The translations under genes and the position numbers were made by a program. The notes beneath the pieces are model-generated. The model ran no database searches. It saw only the letters and a list, made by a program, of their open reading frames with translations, and was not told the DNA's origin. Shown here one piece after another: positions 5,533 to 9,964 of a stretch of DNA of 9,964 bases. Positions within the stretch are counted from its first letter, which is position 1; each line of letters begins with the position of its first letter. Source of the DNA: Desulfoprunum sp. (GTDB lineage Bacteria > Desulfobacterota > Desulfobulbia > Desulfobulbales > Desulfocapsaceae); assembly GCA_030696435.1 (NCBI GenBank), contig JAUYSF010000416.1, positions 1 to 9,964 of the forward strand. Direction: 5' to 3'.

Positions 5533-6927
5533 ATGATTTCCGGAACAACAGACAGTACCATCGCAGCCATTTCCACCCCGCCAGGATCCGGAGGTATCGG
5601 CATTATCCGGATAAGCGGGGGCCTCTCCCTTGCCGCTCTGAAAAAAATATTTCAACCCCATGATGAGAATTGTCGGTATAGGAGCCATCAGCTGTACTAT
5701 GGCCGGATCTTTCATCCTCAAGGGGGACGGATCATTGATGAAGTCCTCGCTGTCTCTATGCGGGCGCCTAGAACCTACACCCGAGAAGATGTCGTAGAAG
5801 TTCATTGTCACGGTAGTTTTCTCATTCTCCAACAAATTCTTGAACTCATCCTCGCTGAAGAAGGGATACGCCTGGCCGAGCCCGGTGAATTCACCAAACG
5901 GGCCTTTCTTAACGGCCGCATTGACCTAACCCAGGCCGAAGCTGTCATCGATATCTTGGCCGCAAAGACCAGAAAGGGTATCGATCAGGCCCAGGCGCAA
6001 CTGGCAGGGGCGCTGTTTCAGCGCATCAATACCCTTCGCCAGACTCTCCTGCAGATGCGGGCCCTCATCGAAGTCGCCATTGATTTTCCTGACGAAGATC
6101 TGGAGATTGTGGATCATAGCCAGTTGATCGAGATGCTGCATCTCCAGGTGGAAGGGCCTCTTACCGGGCTGATCGCATCCGCTGACCAGGGCCGCCTCTA
6201 TCGAGATGGTATTTCTGTGGTCATCGCCGGAGTCCCGAATGTCGGGAAATCAAGCCTGCTCAATGCCCTGCTGCAAGAAGAACGGGCCTTGGTTACCCCT
6301 ATTCCCGGCACAACAAGGGATACCATCGAGGAGTATCTGGACATCGAAGGGATGCCGGTGCGGATTATCGACACGGCAGGGATTCGGGATAACGTGGAAG
6401 AGGTCGAGGAGCTTGGTATACAACGGGCCAAATTGTTGATCCAACAGGCCGATCTGGTCCTCTTTATGCTGGATGGTAGCCGGGAGTTGTCGGATGCCGA
6501 TAGACAGCTGTTTCAGATTGTTTCCGCCAAACCGCTGATCACCGTGGTCAACAAAATAGATCTGGAAACGGCTGGCCACCATCTGTATCCTGCCGGATCT
6601 GGCTATACGGGGAAAGAAGTACGGATCTCCGCCAAACTTCAGAGAGGTATTGCCGAGCTCAAAAGAGCAATTTTTGAGAGTGTGATAGGCAGCAAGGATC
6701 AATGGCAGGAAGAGGCCTGTACCCCGAATATCCGCCACAAACAGGCCCTGATTGCAGCCGGGGAAGCCTGCGCCCGGATTCAAGAATCACTCATGGATCG
6801 CAGAAGTTGCGATCTTATTGCCGTCGATGTCCAGGAGTGTCTCGATCAACTGGGGGTAATTGTCGGAGAGACAACGACCGAAGACATCCTTGATGTAATT
6901 TTCACCCAATTCTGTCTTGGTAAATAG
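5533..6927 (+). CDS. mnmE: MnmE (TrmE), tRNA modification GTPase
   Basis: MnmE is a dimeric, potassium-dependent GTPase that binds a folate one-carbon donor. It works with MnmG to add (carboxymethyl)aminomethyl groups to wobble uridines of tRNA. The 464-residue product starts with DSTIAAISTPPGSGGIGIIR, the usual folate-binding N-terminus. The GTPase motifs follow in order: P-loop GVPNVGKS at 233-240, GTTRD near 259, DTAGI at 280-284, NKID at 340-343 and SAK at 366-368. It ends FCLGK, with the catalytic C-terminal Cys461 in the CxGK signature. The ATG at 5533 has a GAGG ten bases upstream. It is the last gene of the rightward cluster and meets elbB tail to tail with 12 bases between the stops. 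Unlike the common order, mnmG does not follow it. Confidence 0.97.
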   Translation: MISGTTDSTIAAISTPPGSGGIGIIRISGGLSLAALKKIFQPHDENCRYRSHQLYYGRIFHPQGGRIIDEVLAVSMRAPRTYTREDVVEVHCHGSFLILQQILELILAEEGIRLAEPGEFTKRAFLNGRIDLTQAEAVIDILAAKTRKGIDQAQAQLAGALFQRINTLRQTLLQMRALIEVAIDFPDEDLEIVDHSQLIEMLHLQVEGPLTGLIASADQGRLYRDGISVVIAGVPNVGKSSLLNALLQEERALVTPIPGTTRDTIEEYLDIEGMPVRIIDTAGIRDNVEEVEELGIQRAKLLIQQADLVLFMLDGSRELSDADRQLFQIVSAKPLITVVNKIDLETAGHHLYPAGSGYTGKEVRISAKLQRGIAELKRAIFESVIGSKDQWQEEACTPNIRHKQALIAAGEACARIQESLMDRRSCDLIAVDVQECLDQLGVIVGETTTEDILDVIFTQFCLGK

Positions 6928-6939
6928 GCAGCCCCCTCC

Positions 6940-7602
6940 TTATCGAATCATCTCAAGAAGCGCGGCCACAAGCTTGTCTGCGCCTTCTCCTATCTGGTCC
7001 ACCCGCGCATCAAGCATGTAACAGGGAGTGGTCACGATCCTGTTGGCCGCATCCACCGTAATTTCACCGTGTGTCGTCACCTGATGCCGGGCCCCCATCA
7101 AGCCGATGGCCTCAGCTGTGTGCGGATCCTGTCCAATTGTTACCGAGATTTCCGGCAGAAGACGGGCAAGGATGACAGGGGCGATGCAGAGTGCGCCAAT
7201 GGGCTTTTTCGCCTTATACATGGCAAGAACGGCCCTGGAGACAGTCTCGTCAATCGTACACTGCGGCCCCTCGAAGGCGAAGGTGGAGAGATTCTTGGTC
7301 GCACCAAGCCCGCCGGGAATGATGAGGATATCATGGTCCTTCGCGTTAAAGAGGGCTAGATCTCTGATTTTTCCCCTGGCAATTCTGGCTGACTCGATCA
7401 GGACATTTCTGCCTTCCGGCATTTCCTCGCCGGTAAGATGGTTCAAGACATGGTGCTGCTTTTTATCAGGGGCATAGCACTGGTAGTCGGTGCCATGCCG
7501 GTGGATGGCCCAGAGGGTGAGTGTCGCCTCGTGAATCTCCGACCCATCCAACCTCCCGCAACCTGAAAGAATGACCGCAACCGATGGTTTTTTTGTGCTC
7601 AT
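6940..7602 (-). CDS. elbB: ElbB-type glyoxalase of the DJ-1/PfpI superfamily
   Basis: A 220-residue protein close in length and sequence to E. coli ElbB (about 217 residues). ElbB is named for a link to isoprenoid biosynthesis; glyoxalase-type activity has been reported, but its physiological role is unsettled. The family signatures are VAVILSGCGRLDGSEIHEA near the N-terminus, NHLTGEEMPEGRNVLIESAR, LIIPGGLGATKNLS and PIGALCIAP with the nucleophile-elbow Cys139. The C-terminal part has IVTTPCYMLDA. The ATG at 7600-7602 is chosen because a strong GGAGG lies six bases before it; an upstream in-frame ATG at 7632 would add ten unlikely residues. It starts 42 bases after the TPR gene stop on the same strand, so it is probably the second gene of that unit. 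Identification is secure. Confidence 0.94.
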   Translation of the reverse strand: MSTKKPSVAVILSGCGRLDGSEIHEATLTLWAIHRHGTDYQCYAPDKKQHHVLNHLTGEEMPEGRNVLIESARIARGKIRDLALFNAKDHDILIIPGGLGATKNLSTFAFEGPQCTIDETVSRAVLAMYKAKKPIGALCIAPVILARLLPEISVTIGQDPHTAEAIGLMGARHQVTTHGEITVDAANRIVTTPCYMLDARVDQIGEGADKLVAALLEMIR

Positions 7603-7608
7603 TTCCCC

Positions 7609-7613
7609 CCTCC
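7609..7613 (-). promoter_or_regulatory. Strong ribosome binding site fixing the elbB start
   Basis: On the minus strand GGAGG, followed by further G residues, stands six bases before the ATG at 7602. It decides for this start over the in-frame ATG at 7632 and suggests efficient translation. Confidence 0.7.
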
Positions 7614-7644
7614 CCGCTAATGATGCTGGCATTTGTCCCCTTAC

Positions 7645-9924
7645 CTATTTTGTCTGCCAGAGCTTGAGTGTCTTTTCAGCCTCAGCCCGCTCCTTGAAAT
7701 CACCCTTTTTCGCCAGCGCCCCCTGCAACGTGGCAATTGCCACATCTTTCTCGTCGTTGCCATACTGGGCCAAGGCGAGGTGATAGGCGATCACCGGATC
7801 ATCGACTCTGTTGCTGAGGGCCTGTTGAAATTGAGAAATCGCCAAGGGGTACGACTGCCGTTTGAAGTGCACCCAGCCCAGTGTATCAGCGATATGGGGC
7901 TCATCAGGCATGGCCTGTTTAGCCAGCATGGCTAGGCGCAAGGCTTCGCCGAGATCCCCGTCTTTTTCCGAGGCGATAAGCCAGGCCAGGTTATTGGCTG
8001 CTGCGGTAAAATTGGGCTGCAGGGACAGGACTTTTTTATACTTCTCCTTGGCTTCGGCAAAATTCCCCTTGGTTTCAAGCAAGGTGGCAAGTCCCATATT
8101 GCCGGGCAGGGAGTCGGGCTGCTTTGCTAGAAGGTCCTGCAGCTCCTTGATAGCCTGGTCGGTCTTGCCAAGACTCCCCATCAGGCGGGCGATGATTACA
8201 TAGGGCTGAGGGTTGTTTGGTGCAAGTTCCTGGGCCTTTTTGTAGGAGGCAATAGCCTCATCGTAATGCTTTTCTTTGACGAGCAGATCGCCGAGAAGCA
8301 GATAGTGCCCTCCGGCCTTTGGAGTTTGAGCAATGTGGTCCTGGATAAACTTCTTGGCCTTCTGCAGATCATTGCCGGCAGTCAGGGCCGTGAGAAGAGC
8401 CAGGGCCTTGGAATTTTCCGGTGCGAGTTCAATAAGCCGAGAGAAGGCCTCACGGGCCTTTTCCTTGTCCTCGAGACCGAGATAAGCCAGACCGAGGTTA
8501 CCGATGAGATCAACATCCTTGGGAACCTGCTTTTCGACACTTTCAATGAGGGTAACCGCTTCCTTGAATTTTTTGCCTTGAATAAGAGATTTGGCCAGTA
8601 TCTTGACAGCACTGAAATTACGGTTTTCGAGGCGCAAGGCAATTGAAGCGGCCTTGCCGGCTGCCTCGCTCTCGCCCTTCACGAGATAAATCTGAGCCGC
8701 GAGGGTATGGTAGCGGCTTACAGTAGGTCCGTTTTCCAAAGCTGTGTCGATAGCCTTTTGGGCCAATTCGATCTCTCCCAGGCCAAAATGGGACAAGGCG
8801 AGATAGAAAAAGGGTTCGGGCCATTTGGGATAATTGGTTGTGATGGGGGTGAGGGCGTCGATACATTCCCGGGCCTTGCCATCTTTAAGGAGAAATTTAG
8901 CCTTCAGAAGTTTGGCTCCGCCGTTTTCGGGGGCTTTCGCCAGGATTCCCTCCATTATCTTCTTTGCTTCCTCAAACTTTCTGAGATCAAAGAGGAGATC
9001 GGCCAGGGCCGTCTGCAATTCCAGCGAATCGGGTTTTTCCTTGAGAAATCCCCGGAGCTCTTTCTCGGCGACATCCAGTTTGCTCTGGGACTTATAGAGA
9101 TCAAGCAACATAAGGCGAATGGCCATGGTCTCAGGGGTGATTTTTATGGCTTTTTTCAATTCCTCTTCGGCTTTATCCGGCTGTTTTTTGGCTTGATAGA
9201 GAGAGGCCATCATAATGTGTGACTGAGGGTTGTCAGGGAATTTCTCCTGCATCTTCACCAGAAGCTTTTCGACTTCTGCGTCTTTCTTCTGCTGCTGGTA
9301 AAAGAGCAGCAGGGTCCGGTAATTGGCAAAGTTGTCAGGGCCGAGCTCAATAGCCTTCTCAAACATGGCCTGGCTTTCGGGCCATTTTTCCTGGGCCGCG
9401 AGTATTCTTCCCCGGATGTTGTAGATGCGGTCGGAATCCGCTGCCTTGCCCTGGATCTTGCCGATGGCGGCCTCGGCCTCTGTAAATTTGCCGTTGATGA
9501 GTTCGAGATTGGCCAGCAGGGCCAGGGCGTCGGTGTAGGCCGGGTCTTTTTTCAGGACCTGGTCGACATATTTTCTACTCTCCGTTTTATTGTTTGAGAT
9601 AAGCAGGAATTCGGCGACCTTCACCCCCGCATCGAGGTTGTTTGGATCAAGACCGGCGGTACGCTGCAGCTCGGCAAAGGCATTACGGGGATCATTTTGT
9701 TTCAGATAGAGCAGGCCCAGCTGATACCTGGCCTCGGCGTATTTTGGGTCGATTTGGATGGCGTTGCGCAACTCCAGGACTGCGGCCTTGTCCTCTGCTT
9801 TTTTGATATATTCCATGGCCTTCAGGTAGTGCTGCTCCTTTTTCTTTTCAGGAGTGGAGCAGGCTGAAACGGCCAGGAGCAACAGGGCGATGAGGGCGAC
9901 ATGAGCTAGGCGATTGTATGTCAT
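7645..9924 (-). CDS. TPR-repeat lipoprotein, resembling the PrsT family of PEP-CTERM systems
   Basis: The 759-residue product starts with a lipoprotein signal peptide: MTYNRLAHVA, a Leu/Ala-rich core, and a lipobox ending VSAC with Cys22 as the lipidated residue. Ser follows at +2, so outer-membrane sorting is likely by the usual rule. From about residue 30 to the end I can lay out 21 consecutive units of close to 34 residues, each with the TPR pattern of small residues and a Pro near the end (for example EARYQLGLLYLKQND with LDPNN). No other domain is visible. TPR arrays are scaffolds for protein-protein contacts. The sequence resembles the PEP-CTERM TPR lipoprotein family (PrsT), often encoded with exosortase and exopolysaccharide genes, but none is in the window, so a general TPR lipoprotein remains possible. 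AAAGG eight bases before the ATG at 9922-9924 supports the start. elbB follows. Confidence 0.88.
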   Translation of the reverse strand: MTYNRLAHVALIALLLLAVSACSTPEKKKEQHYLKAMEYIKKAEDKAAVLELRNAIQIDPKYAEARYQLGLLYLKQNDPRNAFAELQRTAGLDPNNLDAGVKVAEFLLISNNKTESRKYVDQVLKKDPAYTDALALLANLELINGKFTEAEAAIGKIQGKAADSDRIYNIRGRILAAQEKWPESQAMFEKAIELGPDNFANYRTLLLFYQQQKKDAEVEKLLVKMQEKFPDNPQSHIMMASLYQAKKQPDKAEEELKKAIKITPETMAIRLMLLDLYKSQSKLDVAEKELRGFLKEKPDSLELQTALADLLFDLRKFEEAKKIMEGILAKAPENGGAKLLKAKFLLKDGKARECIDALTPITTNYPKWPEPFFYLALSHFGLGEIELAQKAIDTALENGPTVSRYHTLAAQIYLVKGESEAAGKAASIALRLENRNFSAVKILAKSLIQGKKFKEAVTLIESVEKQVPKDVDLIGNLGLAYLGLEDKEKAREAFSRLIELAPENSKALALLTALTAGNDLQKAKKFIQDHIAQTPKAGGHYLLLGDLLVKEKHYDEAIASYKKAQELAPNNPQPYVIIARLMGSLGKTDQAIKELQDLLAKQPDSLPGNMGLATLLETKGNFAEAKEKYKKVLSLQPNFTAAANNLAWLIASEKDGDLGEALRLAMLAKQAMPDEPHIADTLGWVHFKRQSYPLAISQFQQALSNRVDDPVIAYHLALAQYGNDEKDVAIATLQGALAKKGDFKERAEAEKTLKLWQTK

Positions 9925-9964
9925 ACGTTTGACCTTTAAACTTGGAAGATGAAGAGCCTGGAGA

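Noticed and set aside
6900..6990. Bidirectional terminator between mnmE and elbB
   Set aside because: Only 12 bases separate the stops, and I see no GC-rich stem with a T-tract on either strand. Termination must rely on something not visible or lie within the gene ends.

Overview
The window looks like part of a chromosome from a Gram-negative, probably deltaproteobacterial (Desulfobacterota, perhaps Desulfobulbales-like) organism. The grounds are a YidC with a large periplasmic domain, an outer-membrane-type TPR lipoprotein, roughly balanced base composition and the style of the protein sequences. The taxon is an inference; there is no rRNA in the window. The core is the conserved rpmH-rnpA-yidD-yidC-jag(khpB)-mnmE cluster, which in many bacteria lies close to the replication origin. 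No dnaA and no convincing origin are present here.

Layout. Positions 1-760 (minus) hold the N-terminal 253 residues of MnmG (GidA), which runs off the left edge. Just upstream of it on the same strand, at 808-1653, is a class I SAM-dependent methyltransferase of unknown substrate. A 340-base divergent intergenic region (1654-1993) carries a good sigma70-type promoter for the rightward cluster and two inverted repeats in the predicted leader. Then, on the plus strand, come rpmH (1994-2131), rnpA (about 2136-2489), yidD (about 2491-2718), yidC (2790-4451), jag/khpB (4528-5430) and mnmE (5533-6927). The first three are packed with almost no spacing, and rnpA and yidD both appear to use TTG starts. 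Convergent to mnmE on the minus strand are elbB (6940-7602) and, upstream of it, a 759-residue lipoprotein made almost wholly of 21 TPR units (7645-9924). These two probably form one transcription unit.

How the genes fit together. L34 and RnpA serve ribosome assembly and tRNA maturation. YidD and YidC serve inner-membrane protein insertion. Jag/KhpB is an RNA-binding protein usually found beside YidC. MnmE and MnmG together modify the wobble uridine of certain tRNAs. Here the two partners are not adjacent: mnmG lies on the other side of the cluster, on the opposite strand, behind a methyltransferase. ElbB is a DJ-1/PfpI-superfamily protein, and the TPR lipoprotein resembles the PrsT-like family linked to PEP-CTERM/exosortase systems, although no exosortase is seen here.

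Most of the window is ordinary housekeeping DNA. I do not see a clearly new biological system. The points worth a second look are the mnmG/mnmE split with the linked methyltransferase, the structured rpmH leader, a possible nine-codon upstream ORF whose stop overlaps the mnmE ribosome binding site, and the TPR lipoprotein-elbB pairing.
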